From NCBI RefSeq assembly GCF_004339745.1, contig NZ_SMGP01000002.1, positions 1,302,001 through 1,366,000 of the forward strand: a stretch of DNA of 64,000 nt, given 5' to 3'. The stretch's first letter is position 1, and the number at the start of each line of letters is the position of its first letter. Of this stretch, positions 43,916 through 52,149 are shown piece after piece. The position numbers were made by a program, and so were the translations under genes. This stretch comes from Paraburkholderia sp. BL9I2N2. GTDB taxonomy: Bacteria > Pseudomonadota > Gammaproteobacteria > Burkholderiales > Burkholderiaceae. The notes under the pieces were generated by a model. That model was given only the letters and a program-made list of their open reading frames with translations. It searched no databases and was not told the origin of the DNA.

Positions 43916-44779
43916 ATGCGTCCCTTATTCGAACAGGTCAACATTCCGCTCGATCAGTCATGGACGCTATTCGACCGCCGGTTGCCCGCGTTTCCGTTCA
44001 ACTGGCACTACCACCCCGAGTTCGAACTGACGCTGACGCTCAATAGCGTCGGCGAGCGCTTCGTCGGCGATCACATCGAGCATTACGGCGACGGCGATCT
44101 CGTGCTCGTCGGCCCGAACCTGCCGCACGCGTGGCAGTCGCGCGAGCGCCTGCGCGACGACGCGCCGCATCGCGCGCTCGTCGCGTGGTTCACGCAGGCA
44201 TGGGTCGACACGCTGCACACCCACTATGTCGAGTTCGCGCCGCTGCGCGCGTTGCTCGCCGAATCCGTGCGCGGGCTCGCGTTTTCAGCCGACGTCCGCG
44301 CGCAGGCCGCGCAGCGCCTTCTCGCGCTCTGCGACGCGCCGCCGGCCGCGCGCTGGCTCGGACTCGTCGAGGTGCTGCTGCAGCTCGCCTCGGATACGCA
44401 GCGCCGCTCGCTCGCGCTGCAGGGTTTCCTGCCCGTCGACAATCCGCGCGACCGCGCGCGGCTCGAGCGCGTGATGTCGTTTCTGAACGCACACTATGCG
44501 GAGCCGATCCGGCTCGCGACGCTCGCCGAACTCGCGGCGATGAGCGAAAGCCAGCTGCAACGCTTCTTCAAGCGCTGCACGCGGATGACGATCAGCGACT
44601 ACCTGAACCAGTTGCGAATCGGGCGCGCATGCGCGCTGCTGATGCAGCCCGATCGGCCGATCGGACAGATCGCGGCCGAACTCGGCTACGGACAGGCCAG
44701 CTACTTCACGCGGCAGTTCCGCGCGACGAAGGGCATGACGCCGATGGCGTTCCGGCGCAAGTACGAAACGCGGGAGTGA
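43916..44779 (+). CDS. AraC-family regulator with cupin sensor domain
   Basis: From the ATG at 43916 (MRPLFEQVNI) this is 287 residues. The N-terminal cupin has WHYHPEFELTLTL and DLVLVGPNLPHAW. The C-terminal pair of helix-turn-helix motifs is LATLAELAAMSESQLQRFFK and IGQIAAELGYGQASYFTRQF. Members of this type sense sugars or polyols. It is divergent from the Gfo/Idh/MocA and GMC genes and is likely to regulate them. Longer upstream readings in this frame lack homology to the family and would overlap the divergent gene. Confidence 0.88.
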   Translation: MRPLFEQVNIPLDQSWTLFDRRLPAFPFNWHYHPEFELTLTLNSVGERFVGDHIEHYGDGDLVLVGPNLPHAWQSRERLRDDAPHRALVAWFTQAWVDTLHTHYVEFAPLRALLAESVRGLAFSADVRAQAAQRLLALCDAPPAARWLGLVEVLLQLASDTQRRSLALQGFLPVDNPRDRARLERVMSFLNAHYAEPIRLATLAELAAMSESQLQRFFKRCTRMTISDYLNQLRIGRACALLMQPDRPIGQIAAELGYGQASYFTRQFRATKGMTPMAFRRKYETRE

Positions 44780-45236
44780 TGCGCAAGCAGACAACCGTCG
44801 CTGATGCGGACGGGAATGCCGCGACATAGGAACGCCGCGAGTCCGGTCGAATTTCCGTCAGCCGCCACTATCGAGTTCGCCTCCGGTTCACGCGCCTAAA
44901 CCCGCTCCCCATAGACTTCTGAAATCAACTGCGTCACGTGCGTCACCTGCGTCCAGCACCATTGCACGCCGGGGTTATAGCGGCCGTTCATTTCGCCGTT
45001 TGGCCCTCCCGCTATGCCCGAGAGGCATGCCCCTCTGCATACAAGGTCTTTGCCGCACCTTCCACGGAAACTTATAGTCGTTGCACCACCATGGATCAAA
45101 AGTGGCGCTACGAAGAAGTTCGTCGGTTTGGAGCAGGGCAGGCTCCGCTTCTAAAAACGGTCCGGGCAAACACAAGGGTCAATCATCAACTGGATTAGCG
45201 ACGCGGTGAATCGCGCACAAAACCTTAGGAAAAAAC
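44780..45236. other. Intergenic region before SDR
   Basis: These 457 bp are lower in GC than the AraC gene on the left. On the minus strand 44896-45099 reads openly for 67 codons ending NPGVQWCWTQVTHVTQLIS, which I do not recognise; it has no convincing ribosome site. The final 60 bases should hold the SDR promoter, and AGGA lies seven bases before its ATG. Confidence 0.35.
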
Positions 45237-45977
45237 ATGTCTAAGTTAGCTCAAAAAGTGGCACTCGTTACCGGTGGTTCACGCGGCATCGGTGCGGCAA
45301 TCGCGAAACGTCTGGCGGCGGATGGAGCGAGCGTGGCCTTTACCTACGCGAAGGACGCCAGCGCGGCCTCGGCCGTGGTCAAAGAGATTGAACTCAAAGG
45401 CGGAAAGGCGATTGCGATCCAGGCGGACGCTACTGACGTCGAAGCTGTCGAGGCTGCTGTCGAGAAAGCTTTTGCGACATTCGGCCGGCTGGATGTGCTG
45501 GTGAACAATGCCGGCACGGCCATTCCGAAACCGTTCGAAGACACGACGCTGGAGGAGATGGATAGAGTGATCGACATCAACGTGCGCGGCGTATTCGCTA
45601 CGACCAAGGCTGCGCTCAAGCACCTGAGTGATGGAGGCCGGATCATCATGATCGGTTCGGCGGTCGGCGAGCGTGCCATTGCGCCCGGACTGGTGCCCTA
45701 CGCAGCCACGAAAGCAGCGGTCAGGATGTTCACACAGGCGCTTTCCAGAGAGGTGGGAGGCCGGGGCATCACGGTCAACAACGTCCAGCCGGGGCCGATC
45801 GATACAGACCTGAATCCCGCCTCAGGCGATTGGGCGGTGCCGCAGAAGGCCGCCACAGCACTCGGCCGCTACGGACGCGCCGAGGAGATCGCCGCAATGG
45901 TAGCGTTCGTCGCCGGCCCGGAGGCCTCATACATTACCGGGGCGAATCTTACGGTGGATGGCGGTATGAACGCGTGA
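45237..45977 (+). CDS. Short-chain dehydrogenase/reductase (FabG-like)
   Basis: A 246-residue classical SDR with TGGSRGIG near residue 12, NNAG near 91, and the catalytic Tyr-xxx-Lys in PYAATKAAVRMF. The C-terminal ITGANLTVDGGMNA is standard for the 3-oxoacyl-ACP reductase-like and glucose 1-dehydrogenase-like groups. It reduces a ketone or oxidises a secondary alcohol with NAD(P). It stands alone in its direction, with no obvious partner. The true substrate is not predictable, and FabG function is unlikely outside a fab cluster. Confidence 0.88.
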   Translation: MSKLAQKVALVTGGSRGIGAAIAKRLAADGASVAFTYAKDASAASAVVKEIELKGGKAIAIQADATDVEAVEAAVEKAFATFGRLDVLVNNAGTAIPKPFEDTTLEEMDRVIDINVRGVFATTKAALKHLSDGGRIIMIGSAVGERAIAPGLVPYAATKAAVRMFTQALSREVGGRGITVNNVQPGPIDTDLNPASGDWAVPQKAATALGRYGRAEEIAAMVAFVAGPEASYITGANLTVDGGMNA

Positions 45978-46285
45978 GCCTGGGCACATATTCAGCCTGC
46001 GGATTTGAAGAAGGGCGACGTCCGTACGGACACTACGGGGAGTCCATCAGCTAGCGGAGCCGGCGCTCCATTGAAGACCCGCCATACATCCATCGTCCTT
46101 CAACGACGCGCAGAGAGTCGTAGAATATTGTTATGGGTCGTTTTCCGGCGCCCTCCTCGACGCCGGACCGAAAAGGCTGACCTCGCCCGACGTGATCGAC
46201 GATGCGAACCGGTGCTTGGCCGTCAGGAACTGGCGAGCCGCGTCTACGAGATCGAGCCGGTCGACCTTTAGTTCAAGGAGACGAC
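45978..46285. other. Intergenic region before a small ORF
   Basis: These 308 bp follow the SDR gene. A minus-strand reading at 46131-46316 (LDLVDAARQFLTAKHRF inside) looks protein-like but overlaps the small ORF at 46286 and has no known family. No terminator or RNA was seen. AAGGAG at 46275-46280 is the ribosome site of the next ORF. Confidence 0.3.
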
Positions 46286-46471
46286 ATGAACGCAGTGTGC
46301 CCGCTGCACGGGCCAACGAAAATCATCCGCACGAATGCGTACGGGTTTCCGGTCTACGCGTGCTGCTGCGACGACGTGACCTACGTAACGCCGCCGGACG
46401 CGTGTACGAGAGCGCCGACGCAACGCGGGCGTGACCCGCAACCCGAACAACCGAAGACGAGGAAAGAATGA
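46286..46471 (+). CDS. Small Cys-rich hypothetical protein
   Basis: The ATG at 46286 follows a strong AAGGAG (46275-46280) and gives 61 residues. It contains CPLHG near the N-terminus and YACCCDDVTYVTPPDAC, five Cys and one His in the first 40 residues. This spacing could bind zinc. The C-terminal third is charged and Pro-rich (RDPQPEQPKTRKE). I do not recognise a family. It lies between the SDR gene and the convergent quinone oxidoreductase gene. The ribosome site and Cys pattern support it as a real gene. Confidence 0.5.
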   Translation: MNAVCPLHGPTKIIRTNAYGFPVYACCCDDVTYVTPPDACTRAPTQRGRDPQPEQPKTRKE

Positions 46472-46512
46472 TCTGCCGGGCACCTGCCGCCGAGGTGGCG
46501 GCAGGCCAGACT

Positions 46513-47544
46513 TCAGCCAATAAGATCGGCACCTGTCGTTAGGACGATCTTCCCAAAGTGTGTGCCGGAATCAATCAGCTCGTGAGCGCCGCGAGCGTCG
46601 GCAAGCGCAAAGGTCTTGTAGACAACCGGCTTGATCTTGCCGCTCTCGATGTGCGGCCAAACCTGCCGCTCCAATTCGTTGATGATCGTCGCCTTGTCCG
46701 CGGATGTGCGCGACCGCAATGTCGAACCCATATGCGTGAGACGTTTCGTCATCATCGGCACGACGTTGAGATCCTTCGCCGGCCCCTTGATCACGCCCAC
46801 CTGGAGGATCCGTCCGTCCATGGCCGCGGCGTCATAATTTCTGGCCACGTAGTCGCCGGCAATGATGTCGAGGATCACGTCAACGCCTTTTCCATCGGTA
46901 AATCGCTTTGTTTCGGCGACGAAATCGTCGTCGCGGTAATTTATCGCGAGATCCGCGCCTAGCGCCAGGCTGGCCTCCCGATGCGCCTGCGAGCCAACTG
47001 TCGTGATGATTTTCGCAGCGCCGAATACCTTCGCCAGCATGGTCGCCGTGGTACCGATGCCTGACGCGCCGCCGTGGATCAACACCGATTCGCCGGCAAC
47101 CAGCTTGCCGCGCTGGAACAGGTTCAGCCATACCGTCATCAACGTTTCGGGCATCGCCCCCGCTTCCACCAACGTCAGGCCTTTGGGGATAGGCATTGTG
47201 TTGCAGGCGTGCGCGACGGCATATTCCGCGTAGCCGCCGCCGGGAATCAATGCACACACCAGTTCGCCGACCCGGAATTGGGACACGTCGGCGCCGACGG
47301 CAACCACCTGACCTGCCACTTCCAGCCCCGGGATATCAGAAGCGCCGGGGGGCGGATCATACAGCCCTTTGCGCTGGAAAACGTCTGGGCCGTTCACGGC
47401 AGCCGCGTGGATGCGGATCAGAACCTGATCGGCGGCCGGCATCGGCACCGGGCGTGTGGTCGGCACCAGGACCTCAGGACCGCCGGGCTGTTTGATCTCA
47501 ATGGCCGTCATGGACGACGGCACGCGATAAGTTGAAGCAGACAT
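46513..47544 (-). CDS. NAD(P)H:quinone oxidoreductase-like MDR protein
   Basis: From the ATG at 47544 (MSASTYRVPS) this is 343 residues of the zinc-free medium-chain dehydrogenase/reductase type. AAVNGPDVFQRKGLYDPPPG and PGLEVAGQVVAVG are the substrate-domain motifs, and LIHGGASGIGTTA is the NADPH-binding motif. This is the PIG3/Qor subgroup, which reduces quinones or alpha,beta-unsaturated carbonyls and often responds to electrophile stress. It is divergent from a LysR gene with two palindromes between, so that regulator probably controls it. Confidence 0.9.
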   Translation of the reverse strand: MSASTYRVPSSMTAIEIKQPGGPEVLVPTTRPVPMPAADQVLIRIHAAAVNGPDVFQRKGLYDPPPGASDIPGLEVAGQVVAVGADVSQFRVGELVCALIPGGGYAEYAVAHACNTMPIPKGLTLVEAGAMPETLMTVWLNLFQRGKLVAGESVLIHGGASGIGTTATMLAKVFGAAKIITTVGSQAHREASLALGADLAINYRDDDFVAETKRFTDGKGVDVILDIIAGDYVARNYDAAAMDGRILQVGVIKGPAKDLNVVPMMTKRLTHMGSTLRSRTSADKATIINELERQVWPHIESGKIKPVVYKTFALADARGAHELIDSGTHFGKIVLTTGADLIG

Positions 47545-47654
47545 GGATACCACTCCTTCTATGGGTGAGGCTCGACTGATCCGGGCGGATCGTTGAACGA
47601 GGAACTCTTGCGTTCAGTATAGGGCTCGACATTGATGAATATGCGCAGCATTAT

Positions 47655-47681
47655 TCACACTGTGAGATGCAAATTTGCATC
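47655..47681. promoter_or_regulatory. Two adjacent palindromes in the qor-lysR divergent region
   Basis: TCACA-c-TGTGA (47655-47665) is followed at once by the perfect 16-bp palindrome GATGCAAATTTGCATC (47666-47681). They lie 14-41 bp before the LysR start and overlap its ribosome site AGGAGG (47683-47688) closely. They are probable binding sites for autoregulation and for control of the oxidoreductase gene. Confidence 0.65.
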
Positions 47682-47695
47682 AGGAGGGCAGCACG

Positions 47696-48580
47696 ATGAA
47701 CTGGGATGACGCGCGTGTGTTTCTCGCGGTGGAGCGCGAAAAAACGCTCCGTGGAGCGGCTAGGACCCTGAATCTCGATCAGGCGACGGTCGGCAGACGG
47801 ATTGCGGCACTGGAGCATGCCCTACGCGCCACGCTCTTCCTGCGCACCTCCGAGGGTTACGCGTTGACCGCCGCAGGCGAGGCCGCGCTGAGATCAGCGG
47901 AGAAAATGGAACAGTCCGCACACGAACTCGTCAGACGAACTCAAGGCACGGATACACGGCTTGCGGGGGACGTAAGAGTCACCAGCACCGACTCGATCGC
48001 GCTCGACTTCCTGCTTCCCGCCATCGAACGCCTGCATGCTGCGCATCCCGAAGTGCGCGTGCTGCTGGACACGTCGACGCGCATGCTGAATCTGGCAAAG
48101 CGTGAAGCGGATATCGCGGTCCGGTCGGTCAAGCCGGAAAATCCCGATCTTGTCGCGCGGCGCCTGGCTCGCTGGCCCATGGCGCTCTTTGCATCGAATG
48201 CTTATCTCGAACAGCACGGCAAGCCCGCAACTGGCTCCGCATTCGCGGGCCACGATCTCGTCGTCTATCAGGGAAACTGGACCGGCAATCGCTCACCGAC
48301 TCTTGCTGGCGAGCCGATACACGCGGGGCGCATCGTATCGACCTTCAATTCCAGCCTCATGTTGCGTACCGCGGTAAAGGCGGGCATCGGCATCGGTGAG
48401 CTTCCGATACATCTGGCTGAGCACGACGGCCTCGTGCAGATATGGCCGGAACCCCCACGTGGAGCGGTCTACGAAATCTGGCTCGTCACGCATCAAGACC
48501 TTCGGCATACCGCGCGCATCGCAGCAATGATCGACGGCATCGTCTCCGCGTTCGAAGAGCACACAACCCACAAAAAATAG
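47696..48580 (+). CDS. LysR-family regulator
   Basis: From the ATG at 47696 (MNWDDARVFL) this is 294 residues. The helix-turn-helix is KTLRGAARTLNLDQATVGRR (residues 15-34), and the effector domain has LAGDVRVTSTDSIALDFLLP and EADIAVRSVKPE. This N-terminal style (MNWDDxRxFL) marks the LysR branch that often regulates a divergent oxidoreductase, here the quinone oxidoreductase gene. AGGAGG lies seven bases before the start. The effector is unknown. Confidence 0.9.
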   Translation: MNWDDARVFLAVEREKTLRGAARTLNLDQATVGRRIAALEHALRATLFLRTSEGYALTAAGEAALRSAEKMEQSAHELVRRTQGTDTRLAGDVRVTSTDSIALDFLLPAIERLHAAHPEVRVLLDTSTRMLNLAKREADIAVRSVKPENPDLVARRLARWPMALFASNAYLEQHGKPATGSAFAGHDLVVYQGNWTGNRSPTLAGEPIHAGRIVSTFNSSLMLRTAVKAGIGIGELPIHLAEHDGLVQIWPEPPRGAVYEIWLVTHQDLRHTARIAAMIDGIVSAFEEHTTHKK

Positions 48581-49050
48581 TCACGCACGACCCGTGCAGC
48601 GGCGATTGTGTGTCGCCCGCTATCGCGCGATCTGAATGCGCCTGCCTTTTGTCCGGTATTCTTCTGCGTCTGCGAATATCCTGGATTACGCTATTTTTGC
48701 TACGCGACTTAAAGCGTGACTGACTCACGAAGTCACAATTGCGCGGACTTTCGTGCACCTCTTCTGCACGTGCCTGCCGACACCAAGCTAAAAATAACCG
48801 CTTGGTGAAGCGTTTCCCCATTTAATTACTTTGGCCAACGCCGAGGCTTTTTCGCATCTCACGCGGGAATAGCCGACCGCATCGAGGGCCCCTCTTTCAT
48901 TTATCGCTCGTTTCCGCAAACGGCGGAAGCCGGGAATCACTGCGGCGATTTTCAATTTCATTTGTTTGAATTGGGCACCTCATTCCGCGAGGCAACAGGC
49001 AGCGGCGCGCTGTGATGTTACGCGCCTGACTGGGTGACAAGGAGATGACC
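48581..49050. other. Low-GC intergenic region
   Basis: These 470 bp are AT-richer than most of the window. The hairpin CACCAAGC-n11-GCTTGGTG lies at 48781-48807. Its downstream T-run is weak, so it is only a possible terminator. The right part probably holds the promoter of the small secreted-protein gene; AAGGAG at 49039-49044 is its ribosome site. No RNA gene was recognised. Confidence 0.4.
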
Positions 49051-49344
49051 ATGAAGATCAGGCATCTAAGCATTCTGTCTGCAACCGCCGTTGCACTTCT
49101 CTTGCTCAGTGGCGCCGCGCAGGCCGACGACCACGGCGGCCACGGCGGCCCCCGCAGCCTTTGCTAGAACGCAACCCTCAGGGGACCGTATGGGTTCACC
49201 GGTCACGGAGAAATTCTTGGCTTGATAGGACCGGATAACGCGGTTCATCCGTACGCCGCTACGTCGATCCTCGATGACGTCGCTTTGGTGACGTTCGACG
49301 GCACAGGCGGTTTTACGCGCACCGAGGTCTACGGCTTCCGCTAA
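49051..49344 (+). pseudogene. Small secreted-protein gene interrupted by an in-frame TAG
   Basis: ATG at 49051 with AAGGAG at 49039-49044 opens a signal peptide (MKIRHLSILSATAVALLLLS, cleavage after AAQA). A His/Gly-rich start DDHGGHGGPRSLC follows, then TAG at 49165-49167 (codon 39). The same frame continues as NATLRGPYGFTGHGEILGLI and ends TFDGTGGFTRTEVYGFR before TAA at 49342. The second part matches a family of Burkholderia secreted proteins with LxGxYGF near the N-terminus and a TxFDGxG strand. It is also shorter than the family norm. Probably a recent pseudogene; readthrough cannot be excluded. Confidence 0.7.
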
Positions 49345-49664
49345 TCGCTTTCCGGATGATGGGTTCACGCTGGCTCGCTATGGCGCTTTTCATGATGGGC
49401 GCCAAGCCCGAGCCTGGGCGCAGGTTTTTCATCTTTAAAGCGTGCGCTTTCTCGGGATGATCCTGTTGCTTTCCCGAGCGATTTCAATGGCGGGTGGGAT
49501 TGCCCATACACGCGACAGGAAAATCACGCCCGGTCTGCGTGTCTTTCTCGACTACTTCCGAACCCTCAATTTGCCCTTATGTCAATCGCGCACGGCGGCA
49601 CGCTAAGCCTCGCTCCTGAACACAGATCTCTGACACCTGCTCCGAGAATGGCGTGCAAAATTTT
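49345..49664. other. Intergenic region without a recognised gene
   Basis: These 320 bp lie between the broken secreted-protein gene and the convergent MarR-GNAT gene. All frames are broken by stops. Part may be the eroded 3' end of the secreted-protein gene, but no clear homology was seen. No terminator hairpin was found. Confidence 0.35.
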
Positions 49665-50549
49665 TCAGACCAGTCGCTTTTCAAACCAGTGATGGGCATA
49701 CGGTTCCGCGCTGAATGCATCGACCTCGACGTATCCGGATTGCCGGTATAGCGAGATCGCCTCGCGCAGCGTTCGATTTGTCTCCAGGCGAATAATGCGC
49801 ACTTTGGCCTGCCGAGCCCGTTTCTCCGCCTCGACGATCAACCGGCGGCCTACGCCCATGCCGCGAGCGGAAGGACTCACCCACATTCTTTTAAGTTCGG
49901 CCGGGGACTTCTTATGAAACTTCAGCGCGACGCAGCCGATCGGGCTTCCATGGAGTCTCGCGACGATCAACGCGCCTTTCGGCGCCGTCAGTTCACGGGC
50001 ATCCGCCGACAGGCTCATGGACGGGTCGAATCCTGCGTCAAAGCGCTCATCGAGTTCGCCGAAATATTGTTCGAAGCACCACCGTGCGTCATCGCTATCG
50101 GGCTCCTCAAGCGCAAAATTCACGAGAGATGCTTGTAGCAAACGCTCGACCTCAGACATGGCCGCGACCAGTCTGCGACGTTGCTCATCGCCGAGCGGTT
50201 CGAGCGCGCGTAAAGCGACCGCGTCAGAGAGGCGTTCGAGTTCAGCCCTCTCCGTGAGGCCCTCCTGAGTCAGGCAAGCACGGCGCACCCGGCGGTCGCC
50301 TGGATGAGTGAGGACAGTGACAAGTTTTTGCCGTTCGAGAGAGGCCAACGTGCGGCTGACATAGCCTGAATCAAGATTGAGCCGCGCGCGAAGAGCACGA
50401 ATGTCCGCACCTTCGACACCGATCTCCCATAGCAGGCGTGATTCACCCATCGGGCGGCCCCGTCCCAGGAAATGGTCATCGATAGCGCCAATGCTTTCGG
50501 CGACTATGCGGTTAAAGCTGCGGATCTGGAGAATGTCGGATGCGTCCAT
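49665..50549 (-). CDS. MarR-GNAT fusion protein
   Basis: From the ATG at 50549 (MDASDILQIR) this is 294 residues with two domains. Residues 1-145 form a MarR winged helix (ALRARLNLDSGYVSRTLASL, then GDRRVRRACLTQEG). Residues 150-294 form a GNAT acetyltransferase with the acetyl-CoA loop ARGMGVGRRL and LETNRTLREAISLYRQSGY. Such fusions are known in proteobacteria; the acetyl-acceptor is usually unknown. A perfect 28-bp inverted repeat covers the start codon, so autoregulation is likely. An in-frame ATG at 50591 would put the repeat inside the coding region. Confidence 0.88.
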   Translation of the reverse strand: MDASDILQIRSFNRIVAESIGAIDDHFLGRGRPMGESRLLWEIGVEGADIRALRARLNLDSGYVSRTLASLERQKLVTVLTHPGDRRVRRACLTQEGLTERAELERLSDAVALRALEPLGDEQRRRLVAAMSEVERLLQASLVNFALEEPDSDDARWCFEQYFGELDERFDAGFDPSMSLSADARELTAPKGALIVARLHGSPIGCVALKFHKKSPAELKRMWVSPSARGMGVGRRLIVEAEKRARQAKVRIIRLETNRTLREAISLYRQSGYVEVDAFSAEPYAHHWFEKRLV

Positions 50550-50574
50550 ATCTCTGACTTTAGTCAGAGATATG
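50547..50574. promoter_or_regulatory. Perfect operator palindrome overlapping the MarR-GNAT start
   Basis: CATATCTCTGAC-ttta-GTCAGAGATATG has 12-bp perfect arms and a 4-bp centre. The left arm contains the start codon of the MarR-GNAT gene at 50547-50549. The size and symmetry fit a MarR dimer site, so the protein probably represses its own gene. Confidence 0.8.
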
Positions 50575-50858
50575 GAATCCGTCAACATCAAGTTACCTGC
50601 AAAAGCGTCCCGCTAGCCATGCGGGTTCCAGACGGTCCGAACCCAAACAGAAATCGCATACTATTCAAATGATCACGCTCTGAGTGCCGCGCCACTGTCC
50701 GATCTCCGCCCGTTCATTCAGCGCCCGCAAAACAGGAGAACGCCGACAATTGCAACAACGGCGCATCATTCATACTCTGCACCTGCACCTGCACCTGCAC
50801 CTGCACCTGCACCAGAATCAGAATCAGAAATGAACAGTCTTTCGTCAAGGAGGCGTCG
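50575..50858. other. Intergenic region upstream of dadA
   Basis: These 284 bp lie between the divergent MarR-GNAT and dadA genes. They hold the hexamer repeats at 50777-50830 and the dadA ribosome site AAGGAGG (50847-50853). No other gene was found. Confidence 0.5.
50777..50830 (+). repeat. Hexamer tandem repeats upstream of dadA
   Basis: Six copies of CTGCAC (50777-50812) are followed without a gap by two copies of CAGAAT and a partial third, CAGAAA (50813-50830). The array ends 28 bp before the dadA start, within the likely leader or promoter. Copy number could vary by slippage. Confidence 0.92.
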
Positions 50859-52112
50859 ATGCGAATCTTGATTCTCGGAGCAGGCGTGGTCGGTGTCACG
50901 AGCGCCTGGTATCTGGCGCGTGCCGGTCATGAGGTGGTGGTCGTCGATCGCCAACCCGCTGTTGCGCTCGAAACAAGCTTCGGCAACGCCGGCCAGATTT
51001 CACCGGGCTACGCGTCGCCGTGGGCCGGGCCGGGCGTACCCGCCAAGGCCGTCAAATGGCTGCTGCAGAAGCATCCACCTCTGTCGCTCCAACCGGACGG
51101 CACCCTGTTTCAGATGCAATGGCTGACACAGATGCTGGCTAACTGTACAAAAAAGCGCTATGCCGTCAACAAGGCGCGCATGGTGCGGCTTGCCGAATAT
51201 AGTCGCGACTGCTTCATGGCGCTGCGCAACGATACCCATATCACGTACGAAGGTCGCCAGCAGGGCACGCTGCAAGTCTTTCGCACGCAAAAACAAATGG
51301 ACGGTACCGCCAAGGACATCGACGTTCTGAAGGAAATGGGGGTGTCTTATGAGTTGCTGTCGCGCGACGAACTGGCTCGCGCCGAACCGGCGCTGGAGGG
51401 CTCAAAGAATAGACTCGTCGGAGGCCTGCGTTTGCCAGGCGATGAAACCGGCGACTGTCATGTGTTCACCACCAAACTGGCCGAGATGGCGCAAGCGCGC
51501 AACGTGCAGTTCCTGTTCCAGCGCGGCATCGATGGCCTGGTCGTCGAGGGCGGCACGCTAAAGGGCGTACATTCCAACGGCGAAACATTGACTGCGGACG
51601 CTTGTGTCGTGGCACTCGGCAGCTATTCCACTGCACTGCTGCGCGACCTGGTTAGCATTCCGGTCTATCCCGTCAAGGGCTATTCAATCACTGTGCCAAT
51701 TACCAACGCTGCCCAGGCACCGGTCTCGACCATTCTCGACGAAACCTACAAAGTCGCGATCACCCGCTTCGAGGATCGAATTCGCGTGGGGGGCATGGCT
51801 AATCTGGTGGGCTTCGATAAGGAACTGCACGGCACCCGGCGCGAGACGCTGGAATATGTTGTCACCGACCTGTTCCCGCATGCAGGCGACGTGACGCAAG
51901 CCAGCTTCTGGACTGGCCTGCGGCCGATGACGCCAGACGGCACGCCGATTATCGGCCCGACCGCGATCAAGGGCTTATGGCTCAATACCGGCCACGGCAC
52001 GCTGGGCTGGACCATGTCCTGCGGTTCGGGACAACTGCTGGCGGATTTGATGTCGGGCGCAACGCCGGCCATCAAATCCGACGATTTTGCGGTCAGTCGC
52101 TACAGCAGCTAA
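50859..52112 (+). CDS. dadA: D-amino acid dehydrogenase
   Basis: A 417-residue flavoprotein, the usual DadA length. The FAD motif ILILGAGVVGVTSAWYLARA opens the protein. GNAGQISPGYASPWAGPG near residue 44, YPVKGYSITVP near 270 and GLRPMTPDGTPIIGPT near 350 are DadA signatures. It oxidises D-alanine and other D-amino acids to 2-oxo acids and ammonia, passing electrons to the membrane quinone pool. It stands alone, without alanine racemase. A hexamer array lies in its upstream region, and an IS30 element begins 37 bp after its stop. Confidence 0.92.
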   Translation: MRILILGAGVVGVTSAWYLARAGHEVVVVDRQPAVALETSFGNAGQISPGYASPWAGPGVPAKAVKWLLQKHPPLSLQPDGTLFQMQWLTQMLANCTKKRYAVNKARMVRLAEYSRDCFMALRNDTHITYEGRQQGTLQVFRTQKQMDGTAKDIDVLKEMGVSYELLSRDELARAEPALEGSKNRLVGGLRLPGDETGDCHVFTTKLAEMAQARNVQFLFQRGIDGLVVEGGTLKGVHSNGETLTADACVVALGSYSTALLRDLVSIPVYPVKGYSITVPITNAAQAPVSTILDETYKVAITRFEDRIRVGGMANLVGFDKELHGTRRETLEYVVTDLFPHAGDVTQASFWTGLRPMTPDGTPIIGPTAIKGLWLNTGHGTLGWTMSCGSGQLLADLMSGATPAIKSDDFAVSRYSS

Positions 52113-52149
52113 CCGGACGCTCGCACTAAAACCACGGGCCGGAGTCGCC

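Noticed and set aside
44896..45099. 67-codon minus-strand frame with a Trp-rich C-terminus
   Set aside because: No ribosome site or recognised family; kept only as a note in the intergenic entry.
46131..46316. 61-codon minus-strand frame with protein-like composition
   Set aside because: It overlaps the better supported small Cys-rich ORF, which has a strong ribosome site.
50777..50830. CRISPR-like array
   Set aside because: The units are directly adjacent hexamers with no spacers and there are no cas genes.
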